Positions 37,113-47,800 of a stretch of DNA of 64,000 nt are shown piece after piece; the stretch's first letter is position 1, and each line of letters opens with the position of its first letter. The translations under genes and the position numbers were made by a program. The DNA is from Perkinsus chesapeaki (Eukaryota > Perkinsozoa > Perkinsida > Perkinsidae): contig JAAPAO010000072.1 of the NCBI GenBank assembly GCA_013115145.1, positions 1,571-65,570 on the forward strand. Direction: 5' to 3'. A model generated the notes under the pieces. The model was not told the DNA's origin. It saw nothing but the letters and a program-made list of their open reading frames with translations, and did not search any database.

Positions 37113-38908
37113 ATGGATGGAATATCCGCAAGTCGTGACTCCTCATCATCACGCTTGCATTATCTCCAGCAAGTCATACATGCTACCGATACTACTGCAC
37201 GATTCGGGAGCGCGTTCAGGCTCAACGAGGTCATCTCACCACCGTCATCTTGGGGCATTCCAAGAGGCACACCCATGCCTATATTCAACCCATCGATAGT
37301 CTCAACAACTGTACCCCACTTTGGAGAGGTCTTCATTACAACGGCACGAATCTCCAATGGACCTGGATGCCCTCATTTCCAAAATGCCGAGTTTAACTCG
37401 CTTAAATCCGGCGTGCTCCGCAATGAGCTCATCATCGCCCTCATCGATTCCGAGTGCAATGTGATGGACACAACGCTGGTTGATTTCCCTGATCGCTTTG
37501 TGGCTTCCTATGATGGGTCCACAGACGTTCACCGAGTAGAAGGCCCGATGGATGTCAGGATATTCAACGGCAAAGGAAATGATTCCTGGTGGATCTCGTT
37601 CTTTGCCGAATACACTGAAGGAAAGGAAAGTGGCCACAGAGCGGTGCACTTCGCCCCGCTGCATTTGAGTTTAACGGCATGCAATGGTGAAAGCCATTCA
37701 TGGAGACCTAATGCCACCTCAACGTGTATGATACTCCACGCAGGCGAACACTCCGACGATTGCTTAGAGCACTGTACCTCTCTCGGAGGGGATGATTGTG
37801 AGATATCAAAGGATTACTGCATCTGTCGTAGATGCCAAAATATAACAAACTCAGGACTTACCACGAGATACACTCGTACCCAATCGAAAGCACGATCCTT
37901 GTGCATTCAGCGAGCATACATTCATAACGATGAGGTTGTGTCAGTAGGTGATACTGGTCGCACAGAGAAGAACTGGCAGCTGATTGAAGTCGGAAACATC
38001 TGAGGAAGCATGGCAAGTGTGGTGCTACTCTAGTAGGTATCGACGGACCTTGAAGAACTCTGGGTGCACTACAGCGTACAGCCGAGCATAAAGATGCGTA
38101 TTTCACTAGACTGGCCTGAAGGGGTCACGAGGAATGGTCATGTGAGTTAACACACTTGCTTCAATGAATAGGATGACCCCTCAGCCCCGGCCAGTCCGTG
38201 TGGCTTCAGTTGCACTAGATTCTGCTACTGCAACATGGTGGGACCCAAATGTGATTCATAGGATATCCAACGTGAGAGGTGAACACTAACCGATGTAACA
38301 CTTCAGCCAATTCCTCGCACAGGTGGTTATTGTTGTGTGGCTGTTGATTTAGAGTGGCTTCCTTTTGATATGAAGCAATTTATGGCATTGAATCATCCAA
38401 AACATACTAAACTTCTGCTTGGCGTTGGACATATGCAACGCATAAGGCAGCTCGGAGACCAAATGAAAGGGAACCGAACTCGGTACGCTAGAAAGCTATC
38501 GCTCCAAACGACTTGCCTTCTTCTCAGATTGGAAGGCATTCGTAATACCAGAGCTTACAAACAATTCTTCTTCCTTCTCGCGGCTGACTATCCATTCACT
38601 ATGGTAGCCCAGAAGGATGCAATACATTCTAACAGGTTGTTCAGTTGGGTGCATCACCAGAGTTTTGTTTCGAAAGTGGCGGAAGGTACAGTCCCTCAGC
38701 ACAAGGGCCAACGTGTGAAGCTATTCAATTTATTTCCGGGCTCACACTGGCTTCGTCGCTTGTCGATGGTGATAAAGTAGACCTGGTTATTTCTTATGGC
38801 ATCAACGACTGTGAAGCGATTATCACACGGCTTGATATGTACAGTGTCCTCGGGAAATTAAGACCGACAGCTAATGACTTGGTGGATTGGGTGAATGATG
38901 AAGTCTAG
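37113..38908 (+). CDS. Glycan-enzyme-like protein (five-bladed-propeller type)
   Basis: Exon 1 has GIPRGTPMPIFNPSIVSTT followed by VFITTARISN, and later EGPMDVRIFNGKG. This spacing of N-P-S-I-V and G-x-x-D-x-R-I-F resembles GH130-like and beta-mannosyltransferase-like propellers, where Asp and Arg contact sugars. A cysteine-rich insert (DCLEHC, CEISKDYCICRRC) is present. Downstream exons read PVRVASVALDSATATWW, then GGYCCVAVDLEWLPFD, then EAIQFISGLTLASSL and VISYGINDCEA; the last is typical of the C-terminal blade of this fold. A 32-nt intron joins DYPFTM to VVQLGASPE. Function is inferred from pattern; the true start may lie upstream. Confidence 0.45.
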
Positions 38909-39290
38909 ATGGTATCATGCGAAATAGTAGTGAATTATCGCCTCTCTCAGCCGCATATTAACTTGAGTTCTATATTTTCTGCCCTTGCCGGCGTGGCGTT
39001 GCCATGATCGTGTATCGGCACGGTACATGAGACATTGTGTGGATACCGTAGAGCGTGACGGTCATGTATCCTACCGGCGATTGCGTTATTATATGCGCAG
39101 CCTGTTAACGCCCTTCGATATCGGTCTTACCGCAGTGTTCGGCTTGGTAACTCAACACCTGGCGTTTGAATGTTATACACCGTAACAAACGAATAATCAT
39201 GTTGTACGGGAAGCTAATGAAGTGGTACTCTTCTTATAAAACAGACTCTGTTCAAGTCGAGCTTCCTCTAAGGCTTTCTTTTTTATCTGA
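38909..39290. other. Intergenic region
   Basis: Between convergent 3' ends of the glycan-enzyme-like gene and the AHI1-like gene. Nothing recognised. Confidence 0.4.
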
Positions 39291-41946
39291 TTAACAAATA
39301 ATAATCGCCAAGCAGCCCTTAACAGAGCTTAGCGATGTCGGATTGGGAACAAGTGGACCTACACTTCTTGACACCTCTTTTCCTAACGCATGATCAGACT
39401 CAATCCATTTGATGTGCCACTCTTCATCTTCAACATCTATCGATTCGTCGAATCCCTGCGATGCACTTTCGCCTTTGGCCTCGGTTGTTGCCCTTTGAAG
39501 TGGGGGACGTTGTAAGTCGGGAAGCATGCCATTGCCCGAGGGCCCGCCAACAAGTAGAAGGCCCGGAACAGACACGATCTCATCAGCAGGCGAAACTCTG
39601 AGTAAATAATGAAGGGCTAACAACTCTTCGAATACTTACGGTGCGCATATAACCACATTGTGACTTGATAGCCATACAACATCAGCGATGATACCAGGTA
39701 CAACAACCTACGATCCTCTACCATTCACAAAACTGCAAAGTATGTCACCTTTAAGCGGCCATCGTCACCGACAAGGGTACCATCTTCGCTGATATCCCAC
39801 AAGTTCAATTCACCATTGGAGCTTCCACAAACCACAAACCTACACATCCTTATCACTTGGTGATAGCAGCTTTGACGAACCTTCCATCTGGGCTGATGTC
39901 TGGCCTTGGCAGAGAGTTCTCGATAAGAGCTCCTCTAAGACTGATAATGATATCTAGTGACCCCCTGCTGTCATCAGCGGTCAATTCTCGAGGCACTAGA
40001 GCAATGCGGATCTATGAAAAGAGCATTATGCTGCTGCTGATGATGATAGCAAAACTCTACCGTTGAATCCGCCATAGTGAGCATGAGCACATCGTGGCTG
40101 TTCTTCGGTCTGAAGCCTCTCGCCGCCTTTTTAATAACTCGGGCTGGAGTGGCGCTGATAGGAGCGATAACTTCATCGGTTATAACACGGATATGCCACA
40201 CGGGTATCTTCAGGGACACAAGAAGACAGTGAACCATTTCATAGGTGATTAACTCCTATCAGATCCTGGTGATCATACAGCCCAATGATTGATGGGATGT
40301 TCTCGGCTGTATCGAAGGCTATAACTTCCCCTGCAGATGTTCCAACATAGAGTAACTGATAGGATTGTGCTTCTCAAGCATGAACAGTGCGCAAGACTAA
40401 CTGAGCTGAAAGAGCTTCTGTCCATCGATGTTGTGCGGTCTGATGGTCCGGGTGGTGTGTAGAGCATCTTATTGTGAATGTGGTCATCCATCATCCACAT
40501 CCTGACTCCAGAGTCTCCACAGCTGACTATACATCTAGATGAGCCTCTGACCCAAGTGGATAGAGAGAATGCCTGGGTGAGGTATCATGGTGAGAATAAG
40601 GGGAGTTATAACCGATCCAGGTTGGGAGAACTCGACAGTTGCATAGAGGCGGACATGGTCAGCCTCATTGGATAACCCTTCTAAGCTCCACACCAGGATG
40701 CGTCCATCAGCACTTGTGCTAATAAGACTATCTGGAGTTGGCCATAGTAAGGCAAGTGTCTATTTGGAAAGTGCTGTTAGGTCGTTATTAATCTCTACCT
40801 GCCCGGAAATGCACTGGTCAGCCTCTACGACTGGTTGGCTCGACTCTTCCATGGAGTAAATTGATATCCTGCTTGACTCGGTAGCGTGATAAATCTCTTG
40901 CCGGGCGACCGCTATGCATCTGTTTATATGTTGTGCCTTGCCAAAAGTCGTTCAATAATGCTACTCATTATTTGGTGATAACGTGATTCTAAACGCTCCT
41001 CTGTCATCATTATCAAGATCGATCGTACCAACATAAGCGTTGTATGGCAGACATGGGTGTCCAGGATGTCTCGTGTAAATCCCTGGGGCACTTTCTATCA
41101 GACACACATTTAGACTGTCCAGCAATTCTACCCAAATCAGATCTGCCGCCGCTACTTCGCTCGATTACGACACTTTGCGACTTTGACGCAGAGGTTAGCG
41201 CCTTCTTTTTTCGATAATCATCCTGGATAACTTTCACTGGATCGAAGCATACAACCAGTAGGAGGCCAGGGATGGGGTACTTAGCAGGCATGGCAACGTC
41301 GTATCTTGGTGATACTGTCATTATAATGTCATCAGGGATCTTTACACTCTATCAGGGCACTCAAGGGTCTCCTCAGAACCGCTGGCCCGAGAAGGGCCTC
41401 GATACCGTGGGTGATACATCGATAGTCTGAGGTTGACTACTAGGCTCATGTTAGACAAGTAATCGACCTTAGCGGGCCTTTTTGGGAGCCATCTTGAAGA
41501 ATGGGTGCGTAGCTTGCCCACGCTAACACTTCGCCTTTATCGTTGGTACCGTTGTTATCCGCAATTAGCTCAAATATGAAGAACAACCCAGCGGCTAAAG
41601 AAAGGCATCATCAACCATGAGCGTAAGTAATCGGTCCGAGGCTACCTCGAGAGATATCAGGGTCGGGTATGACAAGTGTTTGATTGATCGGTAAGCTCCT
41701 GTAAGGTGTCTCAATACATTCACTGCAGTTGGTGCACGACAACGCAACGGGTTTGGTGATGAGGGTTGGTATCGTTGAGTGTAAGCCTGCCATCTGAAGT
41801 GAACAATGTTTAATTTCAGTAATTGGTATAAAGTGTGTGACCTTTCCTGTGGGGATTCTTGTACCAGTGCGCATGTACCGAAGGCCCCTGAACAGTGAAA
41901 CTAATTCCAAGTCGGGTAGGCTTATGTCGATAGAGTGCCGATTCAA
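39291..41946 (-). CDS. AHI1: Jouberin-like (AHI1) ciliary WD40 protein
   Basis: Multi-exon gene in AHI1 domain order. A C2-like N-terminal part (RTGTRIPTGKVTHF, IFELIADNNGTNDKGEV with LAWASY, MPAKYPIPGLLLVVCF) is followed by WD repeats. Blades seen: AYVGTIDLDNDDRGAFRITL, SRISIYSMEESSQPVV, then LALLWPTPDSLISTSADGRI, then CIVSCGDSGVRMWMMDD, NSHDVLMLTMADSTV, and PDISPDGRFVVCGSSNGEL. They parallel Jouberin blade by blade. AHI1 acts at the ciliary transition zone, consistent with a flagellated life stage. Ends in an acidic region with no recognised domain. Assignment is from order and spacing by eye; the 5' end and several introns are provisional. Confidence 0.6.
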
Positions 41947-42115
41947 TTCTTTAGTGTTGTTGATGCAAACTTCCTTGTCACGCTATATATTTAGTTTCCC
42001 CTACAGTGTTGTTCGAAAGTCACTAATCGGGTTACCACACGCGTCGCAGGTAGGCTACCGTTTAGTAAAGCCATGTCTCCCTGACGTCGCTACAGCCGAA
42101 GGTGTTTACTCGAGA

Positions 42116-42187
42116 GGCTGTGTGGTCTAGTGGTATGATTCTCGCTTAGGGTGCGAGAGGTCCCGAGTTCAATTCTCGGCACAGCCC
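42116..42187 (+). tRNA. tRNA-Pro (AGG)
   Basis: Full cloverleaf: acceptor GGCTGTG/CACAGCC is perfectly paired. The D arm reads GGTCTAGTGGTATGATT. The anticodon arm is CTCGCTTAGGGTGCGAG, with anticodon AGG. The T arm is CCGAGTTCAATTCTCGG, and the discriminator is C. It closely matches eukaryotic tRNA-Pro(AGG). Only three T follow the gene, short for a Pol III stop. Confidence 0.95.
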
Positions 42188-42188
42188 T

Positions 42189-42580
42189 TTACCTCTCAAG
42201 GTCAAGTGTATACATCTTTACTGTGAAACTTGTCGTCATGCCTTCTGCAGCACTCTTGCCTCCCCGTCTTCGCACCGGTGGTGGAATATTCAGCGTCACT
42301 AGAGCTTCAGGATGCCACTCGATACTAGAGATGAGAACACTCGATAGTTTACCTGAACCACGATTGCTCATCAGGCTCATCAGGCTGCTGCTGGCCCACT
42401 CAGTAAAGGGAGTTGCCCCACGGCTGCCCATTCTTTAGCAGCAGCCTGCAGCCCGTCAAGGTTAATGACTGCTTTGCTCGGTCTACGTCTTTTTATAGTC
42501 TCCAACAACACCATCTTGATTCTGTCGGCAAGTGGGAACTTTCCACGGCAAGGAGGCAGACGTCCCTCCTCATTTGACAC
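42189..42580 (-). CDS. Small basic hypothetical protein
   Basis: A minus-strand frame starts MSNEEG and encodes DRIKMVLLETIKRRRPSKAV and LDGLQAAAKEWAA; a second overlapping frame could continue it after a splice (STIEWHPEALV-like). No family is recognised. Might be a small nuclear or mitochondrial protein, or not a gene. Confidence 0.25.
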
Positions 42581-42857
42581 CGAAAATGTTGCGAAACTCG
42601 TGTGTTTGACTGTGGTGGAATTTGGGTGATTGTCAGCCGAGATTGTCTGAAATACGTCAGGGTGGCAGATGCCCAGTCATGGTCAGGAAGGTACTTGTTG
42701 GTTGGTTGCTACAGCGACACTGTCGTCTCCCAACGTGGATGATCCTATTCGCCTCGCAGCCATTACTCAACCCTGCTCGGGTTCAGTATTCGGGAATCGA
42801 TATTTACTAACACAAGACTTGATGCTGTCAGAAACAATGATGGAAACAAATGAGAGA

Positions 42858-44243
42858 TTAATTATATGACGGTTCAACCATGACTACGAGGCCTCTAAGA
42901 TGTTTACTATTAGCATGATAAGGTGAATACATATGGTCCACACTTGCCCCCAACTCTTCAACTACTTTAACTCTTCTACCGGACCTCACTGCTGCCGCAC
43001 CGACAACGTCCTCCAACACACCCTCCCTTGATAGTTCATGCGAGCAGCTGAACACCCACAAGCATCCACCATTCATCTTGTTCACTTTAATCAAACTGAG
43101 TTCCGTAAACCTTCGAAGTCGTCGTTTTGGTAGCTTATTATCTCCACATTCCTTCACTATATTTGGCGGGTCCAAAATAATCAAGTCGAATTCATCTTTG
43201 GTATTCCGTAAAAAGTCCCCAACATCCGAGACCATCCAGTCTATCCTCGATTCGATATCTTTACCATTCAACTTTGAGTTAGCCTTGGCGACCTCGATAC
43301 TCTTTTCTTGCATATCCACACCAATAACCCTCCCCTCTCTCCCCGCCACAGCAGCAGCAGCAGCGTGAATGGCGAATCCTCCGGTGTAACAGCAAAGATC
43401 AGCTATCTTCATCGGCTGGACACGTTTCACATATTCCATAACTTTCCGCCGATTGTCCGTCTGATCCAAAAACCATCCAGTTTTCTTGCCACCACAAACG
43501 TCCACTGCAAACTTCAATGAGTTTTCAGATATGATCAAATCATCAACCTTTGCTTTCTCCTCACCCTTCTCGACAGGCTCTTCCATCCTGCCATCCGCGA
43601 GCAGCAAATCCTTACGGAACTTCCAAAGAACCCGATTAACTTGAACAACTTGAGTAATAATAATGTCATCTAGAAGTTCTCGAAGCCCATCCATACAAAC
43701 CCATTGAGCGCTGACATAAACAACAGCTATATTGTCATAGACGTCAACAGCGACACCAGTAACACCATCACCTTCATAATTCAATAACCGATAGCATCGA
43801 CGAAATGATAGATCGAACATGCGCATGCGTGCACTTAACGCTGCTGCCAGCCTTTTGCTGAACCATTGGGCAATAGCCTTCAACGGGTCATTAAATACAT
43901 CATCATTAATCGGGCCGTCCACAGTTTTGTCATGCATTACTCGAAGTGCGAATGACTTTGCAGTTCTGCCAGTTGTCAACATACCCCATCCGCACACCTC
44001 CGATTGCCTCCCAGCAACCCCTATGCCGCACATTCTCGGTAACGCATCATCATCATCGGTGGAAGCATTCGATAATTTATCCCAGTTGAGTATAAGATTC
44101 TTATGTACATAATGTTTTTGATGGTTGGCAGTGGCGTCGGATATCCTAACCACAGGGAAACCCTCCCTCTCGAGTGATGCTACTGTAAGCTGCTTTACAG
44201 TCGATAAAAGGCATCGACGACGATGAAGCAATGCTTGCAACAT
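42858..44243 (-). CDS. RlmI-like rRNA m5C methyltransferase
   Basis: Intronless ORF of 461 residues. An N-terminal PUA/EEHEE-type part (LNYEGDGVTGVAVDVYDN, the R-L-x-x-x-E-x-D-x-x-x-G-x-x-x-D signature) precedes a class I methyltransferase domain. Seen there: GGKKTGWFLDQTDNRR, ADLCCYTGGFAIHAA (motif I), a glycine-rich motif II with VIGVDMQ, LIILDPPN (motif IV) and VFSCSH (motif VI). These match RlmI, which methylates C1962 of bacterial 23S rRNA. The basic start MLQALLHRRRCLLSTVKQL could be an organelle import signal, suggesting mitochondrial or relic-plastid rRNA as target. Lack of introns fits a bacterial or organelle origin, but AT bias does not stand out. Confidence 0.85.
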   Translation of the reverse strand: MLQALLHRRRCLLSTVKQLTVASLEREGFPVVRISDATANHQKHYVHKNLILNWDKLSNASTDDDDALPRMCGIGVAGRQSEVCGWGMLTTGRTAKSFALRVMHDKTVDGPINDDVFNDPLKAIAQWFSKRLAAALSARMRMFDLSFRRCYRLLNYEGDGVTGVAVDVYDNIAVVYVSAQWVCMDGLRELLDDIIITQVVQVNRVLWKFRKDLLLADGRMEEPVEKGEEKAKVDDLIISENSLKFAVDVCGGKKTGWFLDQTDNRRKVMEYVKRVQPMKIADLCCYTGGFAIHAAAAAVAGREGRVIGVDMQEKSIEVAKANSKLNGKDIESRIDWMVSDVGDFLRNTKDEFDLIILDPPNIVKECGDNKLPKRRLRRFTELSLIKVNKMNGGCLWVFSCSHELSREGVLEDVVGAAAVRSGRRVKVVEELGASVDHMYSPYHANSKHLRGLVVMVEPSYN

Positions 44244-44268
44244 AAACTGACAACATTGTTAGTCTTGC

Positions 44269-44342
44269 ATTCCTACGCAACAGGATAGTTATTTTGTTGT
44301 TGAATTGTAAAATGGTCGCGGGTTCGATCCCTGCAGTTTGCA
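44269..44342 (+). pseudogene. tRNA remnant with intact T arm
   Basis: The 3' part GCGGGTTCGATCCCTGC is a complete T arm followed by AGTTTGCA. Upstream, ATTTT...AAAAT could be an anticodon stem around a 13-nt loop. The D arm (TACGCAACAGGATAG) and 5' acceptor no longer pair. It lies between the methyltransferase and RING-LON genes, opposite their strand. Confidence 0.5.
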
Positions 44343-44345
44343 TTA

Positions 44346-45962
44346 TCATCCTATAAGATACCCCCCGTAGCGATTATCCAACCAACCGCTGTACTTTAAA
44401 AATAATGCCAGAAAAATGGCCAGTAACTGCACAACTCCGTCGGTTGTTAAATTCCCCTCTGATACCTTACCAAGGCGAAGCTCCAGCTAATCCCTCGGAA
44501 GAGCCCGGGAGAGCCACCAGCTGCATCTTCCTCTAAATTGATAATCTGACTTGCACCGGCGTTATCTAAGAATACCTCTACCGGGGTTCGAACCCACGAC
44601 CTATTACCTATATAATCCTTGATTGACTGTACTCTAGTGAATGTATCCCTACTTCGTAGCCACTCCAATCTTAAAGTGTTCGGGGCTCTTAAACAGGAGC
44701 ACAACCAAAATGAAAGCTTTTCCAACTCCAACGGTGTCATAGCCCCCCTAAAGGCTCGGCATCCCTCTCAATTAACCATTCCCACCTACAGTTGAGCCCT
44801 ACTAGGCCTTCGCCTGTCACCATGTAGCTGATGAAACTTACGCAACCCCATCTCACCGACTCTTGGTAATCGATTATCGTATAGGAGAGATAGGCATGTA
44901 TTCGCTATTGGAGGGTTTATATGAGGTAAGTTTAATAATAATGACTTACCAAGCTCCATAGTGTTATTCTGCTGCTGCTGTTCTTCGATGGTGTCCTTAA
45001 TCGGTGATGCGGCGTACTTTTTAACCCTTATACCCGAAGTATTGGTATCTACACCAAATAGAAATATAATGTAGTAAATGATGATATTGAACTATCCAAA
45101 TGATAGGTAACATAGTAGCAGCCAAGTTGCTCCACCTTCAACCTCATTTTCCTATTACATATCTCATTATTCCCAACAGCATTAACTCTTCCACGTCCAA
45201 TAACAACTATACGATTCCCTCTAATCTGCGCTATCTCTCCCAATACTGCAAGACTATGCTGTTCACTGGCATCTATACCATAACATTCTGACACCTCTAG
45301 CCATAAGTATCATTATACCTTCCATTTCAATAACAACACTTCTTGCTGCCCCTCCTCTCCATATCCCCCTAGCAGCCTCAGCTTCTATTGCCTCTACATT
45401 AACAGCTAACCTATTGCCATAAGGATACAGCACAGCACCCTCTGGCAACCTAACAGATCCGCCTGACCCCAACCACCTCGAATGAACGTACTTAATAAAT
45501 GGGAAGAAAACACCGTGGTCAGCAGCAGCAGCCGATGCATCGGTAGAGCTCGAAGATTCCTCTTGAGCCTCGAGCTCCTTGACCTCATCAAGCCTAGTCG
45601 CGTATTCTTGAGGGAATCTATGCAGTTGTTGGTCGTGACGGTGATAGGTGGTAAGGTTACTTATGTTGAATTAAATTGGCTATCATAACATTAGTGTTCC
45701 CTATAAATGGACATGGTGCTCGACAGGTCTGAAGGTTAGGGCTTAATTGAGCTAATTATCAGTCTACTACTGGGCATAGCTGACGATGGTCCATGCTCTT
45801 TCTGATACAATATTTGCAAAAAGTGTGACCACATGCAGTCGTTACCGGCCTGCATTCGACATCGATAAATATCTTTAAGCGCACACCCTACTCCACTAGA
45901 AGCCTCAGACAAATTGGGCATTCAAAGCAGCTACCAGCTGTAGTGGGCTCTGATGACTCCAT
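44346..45962 (-). CDS. RING finger and LON-domain protein with C-terminal membrane anchor (LONRF-like)
   Basis: Starts MESSEPTTAGSCFECPICLR. A 42-nt intron splits a C3HC4 RING finger that continues PVTTACGHTFCKYCIRKS and CPV. An acidic, Ala-rich linker leads to a LON substrate-binding domain: RLPEGAVLYPYGNRLAV, LAVLGEIAQIRGNRIVVIGR and, near the end, LELEKLSFWLCSCLRAPN. LONRF proteins are E3 ubiquitin ligases. Here an extra exon adds ISWSFALLLAIFLALFLKY, a transmembrane helix, and a short tail ending GGYLIG. This tail anchor is unusual for LONRF and suggests an ER or mitochondrial outer-membrane ligase. The tail depends on one predicted intron; without it the frame ends YQRGI. A possible 30-nt intron carrying a tRNA T arm interrupts the LON C-terminus. 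Confidence 0.7.
44581..44601 (-). other. tRNA T-arm-like segment in the LONRF-like gene
   Basis: On the minus strand GTGGGTTCGAACCCCGG is an almost perfect T arm, with GTAATAGG before and CGGTAG after it. This could be an intron of about 30 nt, or be read through in frame as GNRSWVRTPV. No complete tRNA is present. Confidence 0.45.
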
Positions 45963-46060
45963 TATTTATAAGGCTATTAAATAGCTATACTTTATAAACA
46001 CAAAACGTAAGTTGAAGAATCACTGAAAGCGGGCCAGTCAAAACCAAACAGCTAAGACGT

Positions 46061-46479
46061 TTATCGCTTCTTACCGTACATGGCGGCCTCAGCCTGAAAG
46101 AAATATTATAACATAATTGTTAATAGTTCGATCATTACCTTCTTCTTGGAGCTATCACCAAGCTCGAAATGCTTGCAACGCTTAATAGGCATCATACGCT
46201 TGCACTTGCACTTAGTGCACTCCAACTTAAGGACAATCTTCTTAGTTGTCTTTGCCTTCTTACGGAAGACAGGCTTAGTTTGACCACCGAAACCAGCCTG
46301 CTTGCTATCGTAACGTCTCTTACCCTGGGCAACCAAGGAAGCCTTACCGGTCTTGTACTGAGTAACCTAATATATATTATCATTAAACAACACTTAATAA
46401 ACCTCCATAATACCTTTTGACCGGTATGCTTCTTGCAGCGCTTGCAATAGGTCTTGCGAGTCTTAGGAACGGTAACCAT
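46061..46479 (-). CDS. RPL44: Ribosomal protein eL42 (RPL36A/RPL44)
   Basis: Three exons, 46414-46479, 46139-46366 and 46061-46093, with introns near 45 nt. The product starts [20 protein letters not shown] and continues [33 protein letters not shown] and ends AAMYGKKR. Two CxxC pairs bind zinc. The protein sits near the ribosomal E site; the Pro in GGQTKPVF is the residue whose change gives cycloheximide resistance in other eukaryotes, so sensitivity is expected here. Family length (about 105 residues) is normal. Confidence 0.97.
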
Positions 46480-47110
46480 GGCGGGCCCTTCAGCGACTGT
46501 TGGGATCGTCACCACAGAACACCTCAGCACTTGTAGCTATTATCGATCACTCGGGCGAGCGAGATCGACAAAAGTGAGCTTTTCGGGTATCTTGGTGTAG
46601 ATCGGTGGCACTGTTATAACCTCGATGTGAGCGATCCTTTTGATAACAAGCTTACAAAGGCTCGATTGAGTCGTACAAGTTGTGATGGATTTATTTTGCT
46701 AAATCCACCAAGATCGTTCTATAGGGATCTGCCTTTCGACACCTGGTGATCCTCGGCGAGGATTCAAACAGTTCTAGAAGGGTATCCTCGCTATCATAGC
46801 AGGACAGATACCAGCGTCTTAGAGAACTTTTGTTGAAGAGATGAATCCTTCTTGTGGTACTACTTGTAATCTCTTGACAAGTACTCTTCACCATTTACCG
46901 ATAAACATTGTGATCCAGCGTAGTTACATTTGGTCAAATAATATTCATCGACTCAATGACATAGTATACGTAACGCATATCCAGTAGTATATCCGAAATA
47001 TCGAGATACGTCTGGATGCTGTGGATTGGGCAGCCTATTTCTCGAAACTATTCTGTCACGTGCGAATGTCAAGGTGTGGATACTGCAATATCGAAGCTCT
47101 CTTCAGGAAG
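46480..47110. other. Intergenic region
   Basis: About 630 bp upstream of eL42; holds its promoter. No motif recognised. Confidence 0.4.
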
Positions 47111-47800
47111 TCACACTATATAGGGGAGAGTTATATCTGCCCGTTGGCAAAACCCTGTTACATTCTCCGGGTTAACCCTTTCAACCCGCCAGACCAGCCC
47201 GAGGTGACCCATTGATGATAGCGTTAACCTCCTGTGGCTCTTTCGTGCATCACACTGATGAACTAATACTGTAGACGATGAAAATGTTCGAGGACACCAT
47301 AGAAGTGATATGTCCTCTTCTACTACATCCACATAATAAGTGTACATTATGCAGTACCTAGCGGTGCTTTTTGTCGCTGAAGGCTTCTCCGAGGCCAGCT
47401 CAGGCTTACACATATTCAGCAATGTAGCATTAAGCACTCCATGAATATACTCCTCGACTTCGACAAGGTACTCGAAAGAACACCAATCATGCGGCATGCT
47501 TCGAGCACAAATGTGTCCAAAAAAGAGTTCGAACGATAGGAAACTTGAATAAAAACTTTCTTTAAGTAGGCAGAAAGACGTGTGCAGGATGAAGGGCCGA
47601 AAAAAGCTTTTCCCAACCCTTGGACGTGAACTAAAATGTTCACCCTTAGCATACGCCATTCCCCTGCGTCGCTGTGGGGGTTTCGTGTTTAAAGTGTTGC
47701 AGACCTCCATCAAGACAAAGAAGCGCCACAACGCTTGATGACCGAATTTGGTGAGCTGAAGTATGGAACGGAACCCATGGAATCGGCGTACATGAATCAC
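47111..47800 (-). CDS. Uncharacterised 229-codon ORF
   Basis: An uninterrupted frame of 229 codons, longer than expected by chance here. Features are a Phe-rich middle, several cysteines and an N-A-T glycosylation site. No signal peptide at the start and no family recognised. It might be a non-functional frame or an exon of a secreted-family gene. Confidence 0.3.
   Translation of the reverse strand: MIHVRRFHGFRSILQLTKFGHQALWRFFVLMEVCNTLNTKPPQRRRGMAYAKGEHFSSRPRVGKSFFRPFILHTSFCLLKESFYSSFLSFELFFGHICARSMPHDWCSFEYLVEVEEYIHGVLNATLLNMCKPELASEKPSATKSTARYCIMYTYYVDVVEEDISLLWCPRTFSSSTVLVHQCDARKSHRRLTLSSMGHLGLVWRVERVNPENVTGFCQRADITLPYIV

Noticed and set aside
40852-40852. ATG at 40852 as start of a separate WD40 gene
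   Set aside because: Upstream exons (SRISIYSMEESSQPVV) continue the same frame and match the Jouberin order, so this ATG is internal.
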